Assembly (NCBI GenBank): GCA_016176605.1
Contig: JACOWW010000002.1
Location: 2,846 to 66,845, forward strand
DNA from: Candidatus Saccharimonadota bacterium
GTDB taxonomy: Bacteria > Patescibacteriota > Saccharimonadia > Saccharimonadales > UBA10212
Direction of reading: 5' to 3'
DNA length: 64,000 bases
Shown here: one piece after another, positions 1-7,612 of the stretch
Numbering within the stretch: position 1 is the first letter of the stretch
Layout: each line of letters opens with the position of its first letter
The notes under the pieces: generated by a model
The model's input: the letters and a program-made list of their open reading frames with translations, nothing else
Databases searched by the model: none
Told to the model about the DNA's origin: nothing
Program-made: the position numbers and the translations under genes

Positions 1-827
1 GGCGCTGCAGGAGTAATCCTGTACCAAAAATGCGGCTTATAACGGTGAAACCCGACCATCTCTTGTGAGATAATAAAGGGGATGAGGGCAATACCGTGGG
101 AAGTCTAAGTTCAGCTCAACATGCAATTTTGGTGGGGAGTTTACTTGGTGATGGTACGCTTCGGCGGCAAGGCAATCGTTTGAATGCCTTGTTCGAAGTA
201 AACCATTCTTATAAACACCAATCATATGTAGATTGGAAGCATCAAAACTTTCAAGACTACATCTTAAGTTCGCCTAAAACCCGTAAGGGCCGGGGCGTAC
301 GAATTGCATATCGATTTACAACCCGCAGCTTGCCGGTATTTACGGCTTACCATAATTGGTTTTACGTAAACGGCATCAAGCGGATTCCGAAAGATCTTAA
401 ACTAGATTCATTGTCCTTAGCCGTTTGGTTTATGGATGATGGCTGTAAGATTCGTTCGGCTCTCTATCTAAATACTCAGCAATTCACTTTGTTAGAACAA
501 GTCTTCTTGCAAAAGTTATTGCTCGACACGTTTGGATTACAGAGTACTCTAAATCGAGATAAACAATACTTCAGAATCAGGCTCACTACAGATAGTTCAA
601 AAAGCTTGCGAAAGCTGATTGAACCGCATGTAATTGAGTGTATGAAGTATAAGCTGGCCGATGACCTCGTAACGACTGAGTCGAAAGACAAGATTCTGGT
701 AGTTTGATATGCCAGGATAACACGCCGCGTCCTATCGTTAATTCCAGAATATGGCTGGTTTTTAGGCCTAAGTTCGGAGATAGGAACAAGATATAGTCTA
801 CGCCATACGAGAATATGGACTCGAGTA
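1..827 (+). ncRNA. Group I intron 1 in 23S rRNA (3' part), site L2500
   Basis: The window opens inside a group I intron. The catalytic-core S element (AAGATATAGTCT, about 789-800) lies shortly before the return to 23S sequence. A homing endonuclease ORF occupies 96-707. The exon resumes at 828 with CGATGTCGGCTC, which is E. coli C2501 onward, so the insertion site is 2500/2501 in the peptidyl transferase centre. The intron 5' end and the upstream exon lie outside the window. The base before the exon is A rather than the usual G, so the exact 3' splice site (825 to 827) is uncertain. Confidence 0.85.
96..707 (+). CDS. LAGLIDADG homing endonuclease inside 23S intron 1
   Basis: This 203-residue protein starts at a GTG within the intron. 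It has two LAGLIDADG-type helices: the first around residues 12-20 (VGSLLGDG) and the second around residues 109-116 (AVWFMDDG), each ending in the acidic residue that would coordinate the catalytic metal. That makes it a single-chain, two-motif enzyme. Such proteins cut the intronless allele at the insertion site, here expected in 23S domain V, and so spread the intron; some also assist splicing as maturases. No separate promoter is evident, so it is probably translated from the rRNA precursor or the excised intron. The reading frame is intact, so it may still be active. Confidence 0.9.
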   Translation: MGSLSSAQHAILVGSLLGDGTLRRQGNRLNALFEVNHSYKHQSYVDWKHQNFQDYILSSPKTRKGRGVRIAYRFTTRSLPVFTAYHNWFYVNGIKRIPKDLKLDSLSLAVWFMDDGCKIRSALYLNTQQFTLLEQVFLQKLLLDTFGLQSTLNRDKQYFRIRLTTDSSKSLRKLIEPHVIECMKYKLADDLVTTESKDKILVV

Positions 828-920
828 CGATGTCGGCTCATCTCATCCTGGAGGGGGAGCACCTTCCAAGGGTCGGGCTGTTCGCCCGTTAAAGAGGTAC
901 GTGAGCTGGGTTCAGAACGT
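828..920 (+). rRNA. 23S rRNA exon between the two introns (E. coli 2501-2593)
   Basis: These 93 bases align without gaps to E. coli 23S positions 2501-2593. They include the conserved CGATGTCGGCTCATC of the peptidyl transferase loop and the segment around GCTGGGTTCAGAACGT. The exon ends in T at 920, the base required to pair with the internal guide sequence of the following group I intron. Confidence 0.93.
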
Positions 921-1295
921 AAATCATTGCGTCACTTTGGAGTAATCCAAAGCAGCAAACTAACTAAAATCGGAGAAACCCAAACTTAAGTTCATCGAAC
1001 GCTTAAGAGGGCAACACCGAGGGTAAGTTCCGTCGCAGACGGAAATCCCGTAGAGACTGATCCCTAGGCTTGATTAGTCATCAAGCGTAAGGTGAGATCC
1101 GACGATACGTCGGATCAAATGTTAGCTCCTTAGCTACTAAGACTTTGGCTGAGGATGAAGATATAGTCCGTGCCAGTAGTAATACTGGATTAAGCCGTTC
1201 TTTTTCCGAGGAAAAGGAGCAGCCCGACAAAAATGTATTCCATTTTTGCCGGCGCGATGAGGGAAAACCCTAGGTTGTCCCTCATGGTTGACACG
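921..1295 (+). ncRNA. Group I intron 2 in 23S rRNA, ORF-less, site L2593
   Basis: This 375-nt insertion splits AGAACGT from CGTGAGACAG, the position cut by I-CreI in chloroplast 23S genes (E. coli 2593/2594). It starts after a T and ends in G, as group I splicing requires. The P7 pairing can be seen between AGAGACT (about 1052) and the S element AAGATATAGTCC (about 1159-1170). It contains no ORF of note, so it must rely on its own ribozyme activity or on a protein encoded elsewhere. Confidence 0.9.
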
Positions 1296-1587
1296 CGTGA
1301 GACAGTTCGGTTTATATCCGCTGTGGACGTCAGGAAATTTGCGAGGAGTTAGGCGCAGTACGAGAGGACCCGCCTGAACGCACCGCTGGTGTACCAGTTG
1401 TTCTACCAAGGGCATTGCTGGGTAGCTATAGTGCGGCACGGATAAGCGCTGAAAGCATATTAAGCGCGAAGCCGACCTCAAGATTAGATTTCCCTATGAC
1501 CTCCCTGAAAGACTATCAGGTTGATAGGCGCAACGTGGAAGTACCGCAAGGTATGGAGCGAAAGCGTACTAATAGAGGCATTGACTT
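1296..1587 (+). rRNA. 23S rRNA 3' exon
   Basis: The sequence runs from CGTGAGACAGTTCGG (domain V) through the sarcin-ricin loop (AGTACGAGAGGACC near 1359) to the 3' end near GGCATTGAC. The 3' terminus is estimated from similarity to the E. coli end and could be off by about ten bases. The upstream two thirds of 23S are not in the window. Confidence 0.9.
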
Positions 1588-1861
1588 TTTGTGAACCAAA
1601 GCATGCGTGCAGCCTGCGCGTGAGCTTTGGGAAATGTGCATACGCGGTGTGTAGCACCGCAGTTAACAGTTAGCAGTTTTCAGTTTTCGGTTAGTTTTCG
1701 GTTTTCTGTTTTCAGTGTAAACGGATAACTGTAAACCCACCGTGAATCGTTAATTGTAAACTGGTAATTGCGATGCTATGCATCGCATGACTAGCTATTG
1801 GTAATCAGCAATCTGTAAACTGGCTGATTATGTCGTTTGCTTTACAACGTTCGTAGTTTTT
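1588..1861 (+). other. 23S-5S spacer with processing stem and word-like repeats
   Basis: The stretch just after 23S can fold into CCAAAGC...GCTTTGG (about 1595-1629), a likely processing stem. From about 1660 to 1850 the spacer is made of variants of short words such as CAGTTTTCAG, CGGTTTTC and GTAAACTG, the same kind of low-complexity filler seen between many genes here. No tRNA was recognised. Confidence 0.6.
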
Positions 1862-1979
1862 ATGCTGGTGTTCTTAGCGTGGGGGAAACACCTGTTCCCA
1901 TCCCGAACACAGCAGTTAAGCCCCATGGCGGTTACAATACTTGGGTTTTAGCCCTGGGAAAATAGCAAAACGCCAGCAT
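1862..1979 (+). rRNA. 5S rRNA
   Basis: The ends ATGCTGGTG and CGCCAGCAT form the terminal helix I. The interior has the conserved CCCATCCCGAACACAGCAGTTAAG block (loop B and helix III) and a GCC...GGG helix IV region. The length of 118 nt is normal for bacterial 5S. It is the last gene of the rRNA operon and is followed by a terminator. Confidence 0.95.
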
Positions 1980-1987
1980 TAAGACTA

Positions 1988-2034
1988 TGAGGAAAGAAAA
2001 GCCGCCATCACGGATGGCCTTTCTTTATTTTATT
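1988..2034 (+). terminator. rRNA operon terminator
   Basis: Shortly after 5S, GCCATC and GATGGC form a hairpin with an ACG loop, flanked by AAAGAAAAG and CTTTCTTT and followed by a T-rich run. This is a standard intrinsic terminator for the rRNA operon. Confidence 0.75.
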
Positions 2035-2061
2035 TCTCTGTTTTCTCGAGTCCGGAACAGA

Positions 2062-2084
2062 TTGACTTGTTAAGTATTTTTGTC
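2062..2084 (+). repeat. 23-bp dispersed repeat, copy 1 (copy 2 at 25283-25305)
   Basis: TTGACTTGTTAAGTA followed by TTTTTGTC recurs 23 kb away with one mismatch. It begins with a -35-like TTGACT. The related 10-mer TCTGACAAAA occurs at 25321 and 40493. Function unknown. Confidence 0.5.
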
Positions 2085-2188
2085 AGACCGGCTCCTTATG
2101 CCCGTGTCTGAAGCTAGAAAGATAGAATAAAATTCGGATTTCTTTAAACTTGAGTAGGTCGAAGGTCAACTCCGGGAGCCGTTTGTTT

Positions 2189-2581
2189 TTATTGGCTGGC
2201 GTCAAAAGTCTGATACTTGGATTTTAGTAGCACATTGTCGGCTGTAACTAGCGGCAGGCTTTCGACCAACCCTTGCGCCAGCAGCATCTTATCAAATGGA
2301 TCGCCGTGGCTGGTTATGATTTTTGGTAGCGCGACTACATGTTTTGCCTCAAGCGGCAACAGAGTAAGGCGAGAGCTATCAGCTGCTTTCAGTAGCTGAT
2401 CGGGCGAAAAATCTAAATGTTTCTGAGAATATTTGGTTGCTAATTCCCAAATGGAAACTATAGATAAACAAGCTTCGCCGCCCGAGATTATCGATGCCAT
2501 CGTCAGTTTGCCTATCTTTTGTGGCTCTTGGAGCAACCACAAAAAAACGTGGCTGTCGAGCAATAATCTAGAAGGAGCCAT
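2189..2581 (-). CDS. PIN-domain toxin, VapC-like
   Basis: This is a single PIN domain of about 130 residues. The first acidic residue sits in LLLDSHVFLWLL near the N-terminus, a central acidic residue in SIWELATK, and the last cluster in HGDPFDKMLLAQ and LVTADN, matching the active-site layout of VapC RNases. The start is placed at the ATG at 2581, because PIN toxins normally begin just before the first aspartate and this ATG overlaps the end of the antitoxin gene by 14 nt. A start at 2605 is possible but less likely. It is cotranscribed with the upstream antitoxin. The likely role is a sequence-specific RNase in a type II toxin-antitoxin module. Confidence 0.85.
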   Translation of the reverse strand: MAPSRLLLDSHVFLWLLQEPQKIGKLTMASIISGGEACLSIVSIWELATKYSQKHLDFSPDQLLKAADSSRLTLLPLEAKHVVALPKIITSHGDPFDKMLLAQGLVESLPLVTADNVLLKSKYQTFDASQ

Positions 2582-2831
2582 CCGGCATAACTTTGCTATC
2601 TTCAAATAGCTTGGTTATATCTGGATCAGGACCAACAATATCTTCATCCTTATAACCTATTTTCTTGTCTTTCCAGATGCCAATTTTGATTGGTTTTTTG
2701 ACTGGAACAGGCGAGATAACTGCCTGCGGCTGGCCGTAAGCGCCAATATAGATAGTTTCGCCGGCTTGGGCTTTTTTAACCAGCTTGCTGAGGTTGGTCT
2801 TTGCCTCATAGATTTTAACCACATCATTCAT
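2568..2831 (-). CDS. Phd/YefM-like antitoxin
   Basis: This 87-residue protein begins MNDVVKIYEAKTNLSKLVKKAQAGE, the pattern of Phd/YefM N-terminal DNA-binding domains, followed by PQAVISPV. The C-terminal part is variable and charged and would wrap the PIN toxin. It directly precedes and overlaps the toxin gene, the usual order for these modules, and probably represses its own operon. The 165 bp upstream contain no other gene. Confidence 0.85.
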   Translation of the reverse strand: MNDVVKIYEAKTNLSKLVKKAQAGETIYIGAYGQPQAVISPVPVKKPIKIGIWKDKKIGYKDEDIVGPDPDITKLFEDSKVMPDGSF

Positions 2832-2996
2832 AATAGGATCTTATCAAAAAAGTATGGTCTGGTCAAGCCTAGACCAATATTTTCAAGAGAACCGAAGTCA
2901 TAATACCCTTATTTTATCTGCTTGCCTCGTGAAATTCGGAGAATATTCCTATGAGGTTTTCTTTTAACCTGAGTCCATCGAAGGTCGAGTCCGCAA

Positions 2997-3332
2997 TTAG
3001 AGGATGCCTTTTTCTTTCAGGACTTTTTCCGGTGCCTCTTCGTGGCGGTGGAGGAGTATAGATACTAATCTTCCAAGAGCTTCTCTGAAATCTTCCAGAT
3101 AAAGTTTCTCCATATCTTCTTGCCGAACCCAGCCTTCAGCCCGAGCTAAAAAATCCTGCCTAGAAATAGGCGGGGAAGCCTGATTCATATACCCATCTAT
3201 TTCTCTAGAGCGAATTTCATGAAAGATTCCGTCGGTAGCCATGGTTGCAATGCTCCAAATAGATTCATGCAATACTCCTGCCACTCCGACCGTTGCAATT
3301 TTATGACTACGCCTCTCTGCTACTTCTGCCAT
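2997..3332 (-). CDS. Hypothetical protein, 111 aa
   Basis: I do not recognise this protein. It has no signal peptide or membrane segment; the second half is helical and charged (EDMEKLYLEDFREALGRLVSILLHRHEE), suggesting a small soluble helical protein. No good Shine-Dalgarno precedes the first ATG, so a start at an internal ATG (residue 29 or 32) is possible. It sits alone between the toxin-antitoxin pair and a divergent membrane-protein gene. A short sequence around 2969-2994, just past its stop, resembles one at 2150-2178 past the PIN toxin stop; both contain TCGAAGGTC. Confidence 0.5.
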   Translation of the reverse strand: MAEVAERRSHKIATVGVAGVLHESIWSIATMATDGIFHEIRSREIDGYMNQASPPISRQDFLARAEGWVRQEDMEKLYLEDFREALGRLVSILLHRHEEAPEKVLKEKGIL

Positions 3333-3488
3333 GAAGCGAACTTTAACATAAATCTGCGTATACTACAAAAGCTCATCGGTTTTGAGCCGATGCCTGCCAT
3401 GTAGTGAACTTGTTCTACTACTGCGGTTCACTCCGCATGCCCGTAGTAGTATATAATTCAATTAATAAAGGGTGGCTTAAGATCTAAT
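3333..3488. other. Divergent intergenic region with two hairpins
   Basis: CATCGG and CCGATG (about 3376-3394) form a hairpin, and CTACTACTGCGG can pair with the later CCGTAGTAG (about 3415-3450). It separates two divergent genes. I see no gene in it. Confidence 0.4.
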
Positions 3489-4226
3489 ATGCAGGAAGAA
3501 AGCACACCTACAAAAAACAAGAACAATGAAACGTTATACTTATTTTTTGCATGTTTAGTGCTCGCTTCCATTATTTTTGGGTACATACTCTTAGTCACTT
3601 ATATACTAGGTGCAATTTTATCCGCTAGTGACATCCATCTTGATTGGCATTTTATTCTGAGCTTTACAGATTCGTTAAAGTGGCCGCTGCTAATTGTCTT
3701 TTTGGCGCTTTTGTTCAGAAAAAAAGTACCGGGTTGGGCGGGTAGCCTCGCAAGTAAAATTAAGAGAGTGGTACTGAAATTCGGAGGAGGCGAGGCAAGT
3801 GTTGAATTTGAAGAAATAGAAAAAAAGCAAGAAAATCCAGAACCACCGGATTCTCCACCCGAAATTCAATATGAAGTTTCCTCTGTTCAAGAGGATGACC
3901 ATGCTCGAGCGGCAGAGTTCTGGAAAGAGATGTATAACTTTGAACGATTGTATGGAATTTCTTTTGGGTCACAGCTGAGTGTATTGTTTTATATCAATGA
4001 GCAGAATGGGGCAGATCTACCAAGTCTAAAAAAGTTTCTAGATAAGCATGTCAGTGAAACTGGTGGTAGGGTATACACAAACATCACGGAATTCCTTAAA
4101 TTTCTCATTAACGCAGGCTTTATTATTTGGAATCAAGAAGAGCTGAAGTACAAAATAACGGATAGAGGAAAAAAGTTTCTCAATTATTTAATAATCCAGA
4201 ATTATTCCCTCGATCGGCCTGGATAA
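3489..4226 (+). CDS. Membrane protein, two N-terminal TM helices and winged-helix-like C-terminus
   Basis: This 245-residue protein has one hydrophobic helix at about residues 17-41 and another at about 58-78, then a basic amphipathic stretch and an acidic, proline-rich linker (residues about 105-135). The C-terminal 100 residues look like a small helical domain ending in an element of the form EELKYKITDRGKKFLNYL, which resembles the wing and last helix of winged-helix proteins. The topology suggests a membrane-anchored protein with a large cytoplasmic domain. I do not recognise the family. It is followed by a short hairpin shared with the convergent neighbour. Confidence 0.6.
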   Translation: MQEESTPTKNKNNETLYLFFACLVLASIIFGYILLVTYILGAILSASDIHLDWHFILSFTDSLKWPLLIVFLALLFRKKVPGWAGSLASKIKRVVLKFGGGEASVEFEEIEKKQENPEPPDSPPEIQYEVSSVQEDDHARAAEFWKEMYNFERLYGISFGSQLSVLFYINEQNGADLPSLKKFLDKHVSETGGRVYTNITEFLKFLINAGFIIWNQEELKYKITDRGKKFLNYLIIQNYSLDRPG

Positions 4227-4250
4227 TTCTATGGAAAGCGATAGCACCCA

Positions 4251-4769
4251 CTATTTGGGGGTGGCTTTTATGCCAGTGTAGCTATTTGGATCGTTGATGA
4301 CTTTTACGAACTCAATTGTGTAAGACGGGCTATTTTCGGATAACCCTGAAATTTCGAGGAGTTTTTTCGTGTCTTTGGTTGCACCAGAGGGATCATCTGT
4401 AGAAACAAAGAAATCAATTACCTCTCTTGTGCTGGGTTTGTAAGTTACCAATAGCTCTTTACCATCTTTTTTGAAAGTGTTATCCCATACATCTACGCTT
4501 GGTTGCGCTGCAGTAGGTTCGGTAAGAGAGCCATCAGCAGGAGCACCTAAAATTTCTCTGGTTTGATCAATATTTTTGCCCATTAATCCGGGTATATCGA
4601 AGGCTGGTTTTGGTTTCTGTTCTGCTGGTTGGCTTTGGGTTGTTGGCTGTTGGTTTGTTTGCGTGTTTTTGTCTTCTTTTTTTTCTCCAGTGGCAGCACC
4701 AACAATAATTATAAAAACAACTAGGGCAATTACCCCAGACCAAACCTTATGGGCTTTAATCCATTCCAT
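4251..4769 (-). CDS. Membrane-anchored hypothetical protein
   Basis: The start is set at the ATG at 4769 because AAGGAG lies 8 nt upstream. The 172-residue product has a transmembrane anchor (about residues 10-27), a linker rich in Q, T, P and N, and a C-terminal domain starting at FDIPGLMGKNIDQTREILG, which suggests a small extracytoplasmic alpha/beta domain. The stop codon lies inside a hairpin (CACCC...GGGTG, 4245-4263) that may end transcription from both sides. It follows a gene for a secreted Tyr-rich protein by 8 nt and is probably in its operon. Function unknown. Confidence 0.65.
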   Translation of the reverse strand: MEWIKAHKVWSGVIALVVFIIIVGAATGEKKEDKNTQTNQQPTTQSQPAEQKPKPAFDIPGLMGKNIDQTREILGAPADGSLTEPTAAQPSVDVWDNTFKKDGKELLVTYKPSTREVIDFFVSTDDPSGATKDTKKLLEISGLSENSPSYTIEFVKVINDPNSYTGIKATPK

Positions 4770-4777
4770 ATATCTCC

Positions 4778-5413
4778 TTAGCAATATAATGTGTAGCAAT
4801 CGTCAGATGAATAATCGTCTAAGTATGTGTTGTTATATAAAGAAGATCCATGGCTACTATAAGGGCTGCTGTAACTGCTGTATGGAGTATAAGAATTATA
4901 TAGCGAGCTGCTACTGTAAGGCTTTAGATAGCTACTTCCATAATCACTCAAGCTTTTATACGAACTGCTATAACTATTCACGCCCGAATCAAACAGGTCG
5001 TCGGCGCGATAACCGTAGTTATAGCTGGGAGTATATTTGTAGATCGGATCAGTCCGAAAATCGTAATCATAATCAAAAAGGCTATAGTCGTAAGATTTGT
5101 AACTACTTTTCGTATCATAAAAGGACTGGCCGATATAATAATCTTCTTGAGTAATCCAAGTCGGAGTGTACCAATCTGAGCTATAGTTCTTTGTCGGAGA
5201 GTAATAGGAGTCGTTGTATGCGTTAGACCAGTCACCATCAAAACTGTAATTATCGTATTTGAGGCCATTAGGATCTGAACGCCAATACCCATTTACATAT
5301 TGGCCATTTCTCCAATGACCACTTACCCATCCCGCACTTACGGATGCGGGCGCTAATAACAAGACAAAAGCAATAATTCCTGAAAGGAAACTAATTCTCC
5401 ACATATACGCCAT
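4778..5413 (-). CDS. Secreted tyrosine/serine-rich low-complexity protein
   Basis: A clear signal peptide (hydrophobic residues about 8-24, cleavage after ASVSA) is followed by GWVSGHWRNGQYVNGYWRS and, later, a DNYS segment. This matches a common surface-protein motif with the pattern G-Y/H-x-R-x-N-G-x-Y-V ... R-S-x-P-x-G ... D-N-Y-S. The remaining 150 residues are dominated by Tyr, Ser and Asp in short irregular repeats (SSYKSYDYS, YSSYSSPYSS) and end in DDCYTLYC. It is likely an extracellular or wall-bound, possibly disordered or aggregating, protein. It heads a probable operon with the membrane-anchored gene downstream. Confidence 0.7.
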   Translation of the reverse strand: MAYMWRISFLSGIIAFVLLLAPASVSAGWVSGHWRNGQYVNGYWRSDPNGLKYDNYSFDGDWSNAYNDSYYSPTKNYSSDWYTPTWITQEDYYIGQSFYDTKSSYKSYDYSLFDYDYDFRTDPIYKYTPSYNYGYRADDLFDSGVNSYSSSYKSLSDYGSSYLKPYSSSSLYNSYTPYSSYSSPYSSHGSSLYNNTYLDDYSSDDCYTLYC

Positions 5414-5434
5414 AATACTCTCGTAATGTATAAA

Positions 5435-5734
5435 TCACAACTTCGCTTCAATAGTTAATTTAAGGTTGCTTAAGTCTTGGGAAAGGGTGAATATAGCTCT
5501 TTGGGTGCTCTCTTGGCACGACCTCAAGTCTGAGCTCGTTCCCGACTTACCCTCCATGCATTTTGCGAAGATGTCTTCTTCGAGTTCGGGAAGTTGTTGA
5601 ATTTTTAGCTCAACATCCGCCAGCTGATTTTTTAAATCCTGTTTTTCTTTATAGTCTTTATAGAAAAAATAGCCCCCAACGCTTGCTCCAGCCAGCAATA
5701 TTAACGTACTCAGGTAAACCAACCCTCTTTTCAT
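5435..5734 (-). CDS. Small single-pass coiled-coil protein
   Basis: This 99-residue protein has an N-terminal signal anchor (residues about 5-25) followed by a charged helical segment (KDYKEKQDLKNQLADVELKIQQLPELEED) typical of a coiled coil. Two cysteines lie in the C-terminal half. A TATAAT on the minus strand inside the repeat just upstream (about 5744-5750) suggests its own promoter, which could also serve the two downstream minus-strand genes. No known family recognised. Confidence 0.6.
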   Translation of the reverse strand: MKRGLVYLSTLILLAGASVGGYFFYKDYKEKQDLKNQLADVELKIQQLPELEEDIFAKCMEGKSGTSSDLRSCQESTQRAIFTLSQDLSNLKLTIEAKL

Positions 5735-5742
5735 AAAACGAA

Positions 5743-5915
5743 TTATACGCGGGGAGGGGCCACAGCCCTAAATCTTGACGGATCGAAATAGAAGTATTCC
5801 TTCTCTTCGGCCTTCAGGAATTAGAGCTGGATAAACCACAGCACCATCACGTTGGTGCTGGGTGAAGAAAGGCCTGTCCAGATGTAGTTTCTTAAACTAC
5901 GGCTGGGGAATAGAG
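5743..5915 (+). repeat. Intergenic repeat R1, copy a
   Basis: It begins TATACGCGGGGAGGGGCC, contains CTAAATCTTGACGG, a perfect 8-bp hairpin CAGCACCA/TGGTGCTG (5839-5860) and a perfect 7-bp hairpin GTAGTTT/AAACTAC (5884-5900), and ends GGGGAATAGAGCCCGG. About 100 bp are nearly identical to copy e at 8356-8490. It lies between divergent genes, so it may carry promoters. Confidence 0.75.
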
Positions 5916-5937
5916 CCCGGTCCGATTACGCTCGTGC

Positions 5938-5965
5938 TTGCAGTTTGGTTTTAAAGTTCTACAAT
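5938..5965 (+). promoter_or_regulatory. Putative promoter of the gene at 5983
   Basis: TTGCAG (5938-5943), a 16-bp spacer and TACAAT (5960-5965) precede AAGGAG and the ATG at 5983. Confidence 0.55.
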
Positions 5966-5982
5966 AAGTTCGAAGGAGTTTT

Positions 5983-6462
5983 ATGGGAGAGATAATTAAG
6001 TTCGATAGCTTAGAAACTATGCTGGAAGCACACAGGCGAGTCCCAACACCCGAAGAAGTTGAGATAGAAGCGCGAGTTGCGCCGGTGCTTGATAAGATTT
6101 TTGCAGAAATTACCGAGGAAGAAAAGCGGGAAGCCGAGAATCCGCTCTATCCGCTGTTTCGCGGTGTCCAGCCGTATACAGCTGATACGCCGCCAGAAGG
6201 TGAAATGGCTTTTTTGCTGGAGCCTGTAACGCTCAAGCGTGACGATGGATTGGTGGTCAACTTGGAGCGGACACGGGACGGAGAAGTTACTTTAGCGATT
6301 GACCGTGTCTTCTCGTGGTATAGCTACGAAGATGTCAGCAAACTCGGTGATGGATGTTGGGATGTGGGCGTCTACCGATTAGCCTCCAGGGGTGTTTTTG
6401 GCGAGCCAACAGATTTTGGGAAGATTCGACCTTTCGGTGACGAGCTCCGAGCTGCTGCATAG
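5983..6462 (+). CDS. Hypothetical protein, 159 aa
   Basis: The start is supported by AAGGAG 5 nt upstream. The protein is acidic and soluble. Residues 1-50 look helical (ETMLEAHRRVPTPEEVEIEA) and the rest forms likely beta strands (GLVVNLERTRDGEVTLAID). I do not recognise it. It stands alone on the plus strand with its own promoter and is followed after 85 bp by the NUDIX gene, which it may be cotranscribed with. Confidence 0.55.
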   Translation: MGEIIKFDSLETMLEAHRRVPTPEEVEIEARVAPVLDKIFAEITEEEKREAENPLYPLFRGVQPYTADTPPEGEMAFLLEPVTLKRDDGLVVNLERTRDGEVTLAIDRVFSWYSYEDVSKLGDGCWDVGVYRLASRGVFGEPTDFGKIRPFGDELRAAA

Positions 6463-6547
6463 AAAGCCAATCAACTGCAAGCATAAGGAATGCGCAGGAG
6501 GGGAGGGGGCGGACAGTTTTGCGGCCGTCGTTTGGTATCATTGATTC

Positions 6548-7066
6548 ATGGCTCAGGAGATGATTGACGTGATTGATGAAAACGGTGCGGTCGTTGATAC
6601 CATGAGTCGTGAGGCTGCCGATAAGCTAAACCATCTAACTCAGAATGTTTTAGTATTTATTTTTAATTCAAAAGGCAAAGTCTGGATTCAGAAGCGTGCA
6701 AAGACCAAAAAACATTTTCCAGAGCAGTGGGATATCTCGGCCTGCGGGAATGTAACCAGCGGCGAAAAACCCGATGAAGCGGCCAGGCGAGAAACGCTCG
6801 AGGAAATGGGCATCAAATCAAAATTGGTGTTCGTAGAAAGCTTTTTGAATGAATTCCCAGGCCAAGATAACCGAACTTATCGTCGTCTCTCACACCTTTA
6901 TGTCGGTGTTAGCGACGAAATACCGAAAGAAAGCGACGAGGTGGACGAGTTTAAGGCAGTTCCGCACAGACAACTGGCAAAAACTGTTGCCGAGCACCAA
7001 AATCAATACATTCCTTCTTTTCTACTTGAACTCGAAAAAGCAGTCACTGCTTACAAAAAAATATAA
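6548..7066 (+). CDS. NUDIX hydrolase, IPP isomerase/YfcD-like
   Basis: This 172-residue protein carries a full Nudix box (G-x5-E-x7-RETLEEMGI, about residues 68-90). The N-terminal strand IDVIDENGAVVDTMSR and the segment NVLVFIFNSKGKVWIQKRAKTKKHFPEQWD are those of the isopentenyl-diphosphate isomerase/YfcD branch of Nudix enzymes. It would hydrolyse a nucleoside-diphosphate-linked or isoprenoid-diphosphate substrate with Mg2+. Without the wider pathway the substrate cannot be assigned. It lies alone in the accessory island and is followed by a repeat with a hairpin (GTGGAAT/ATTCCAC) that may stop transcription. Confidence 0.8.
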   Translation: MAQEMIDVIDENGAVVDTMSREAADKLNHLTQNVLVFIFNSKGKVWIQKRAKTKKHFPEQWDISACGNVTSGEKPDEAARRETLEEMGIKSKLVFVESFLNEFPGQDNRTYRRLSHLYVGVSDEIPKESDEVDEFKAVPHRQLAKTVAEHQNQYIPSFLLELEKAVTAYKKI

Positions 7067-7146
7067 ATGTGTGGAGAGGCCCAGTGGAATAGTTTGCCTC
7101 TGGCAGAATTCCACGGGCTAAAAGGCGGAGCGAATAGAGCCTGCGG
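7067..7146. repeat. Intergenic repeat R1, copy c, between convergent genes
   Basis: It contains GGAGAGGCCCAG, a 7-bp stem GTGGAAT/ATTCCAC and the family signature GGCGGAGCGAATAG. Because it separates convergent genes it may act as a two-way terminator. Confidence 0.55.
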
Positions 7147-7440
7147 CTACTGCCTATGGACTAGGGTGAATTCTCCAGATGGCGTGCTACCCAAATCGCA
7201 GTTATAACAATACTTTCTTGATATCTTGCCTATGCATTCGACGGTGAGATCAGCGATCTCTGGTGTTACATCAAACTCACTTTGAATTATTCCAGAAACC
7301 TCAGACCATTCGACGGGCGGCCATGAGTCATATACTAGTTGAGCGGCTCTATCTCTGAGTGCAATTTTATCGTGATCCTCAATATCAACCCCAAGGAGTG
7401 GACAATTCTGGTCTATAGGAATTGGTTCAGGTTTGGCCAT
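7147..7440 (-). CDS. Hypothetical protein, 97 aa
   Basis: The ATG at 7440 is preferred over an upstream TTG. The protein is small and acidic, with an IIQSEFDVTPEIADLTVECIGKISRKYC helix pair and a CYNC motif near the C-terminus. It resembles generic short hypothetical proteins and no family is recognised. A minus-strand TATAAT directly upstream within repeat R1d suggests its own promoter. Confidence 0.45.
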   Translation of the reverse strand: MAKPEPIPIDQNCPLLGVDIEDHDKIALRDRAAQLVYDSWPPVEWSEVSGIIQSEFDVTPEIADLTVECIGKISRKYCYNCDLGSTPSGEFTLVHRQ

Positions 7441-7580
7441 ACTCAAATTATACGCGGGGAGGGCTTGCCCAGCACATAGTTTATGTGCTGGGGGCGGAGC
7501 GAATAGCCCTCCTTCGCCAAGGCTTTGGAGGACGGGCCTGTCCGCCGCAGCTTTTTTGATCTTCGTAGCTTCAGCTAAGG
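7441..7580 (+). repeat. Intergenic repeat R1, copy d
   Basis: It starts TATACGCGGGGAGGG, then a perfect 11-bp hairpin CCCAGCACATA/TATGTGCTGGG (7468-7492) and GGCGGAGCGAATAGCCC. It shares its start and the GCGGAGCGAATAG block with other copies in this island. Confidence 0.7.
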
Positions 7581-7612
7581 AGATGGCGGAGACGGTAACT
7601 CGCTAGCTGTCT

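Noticed and set aside
1137-1481. Minus-strand ORF of 114 codons
   Set aside because: It lies across intron 2 and the conserved 23S exon; rRNA conservation explains the open frame.
4576-5154. Plus-strand ORF of 192 codons with Cys/Tyr-rich product
   Set aside because: It overlaps two better minus-strand genes with signal peptide or Shine-Dalgarno support; composition reflects the Tyr codons on the other strand.
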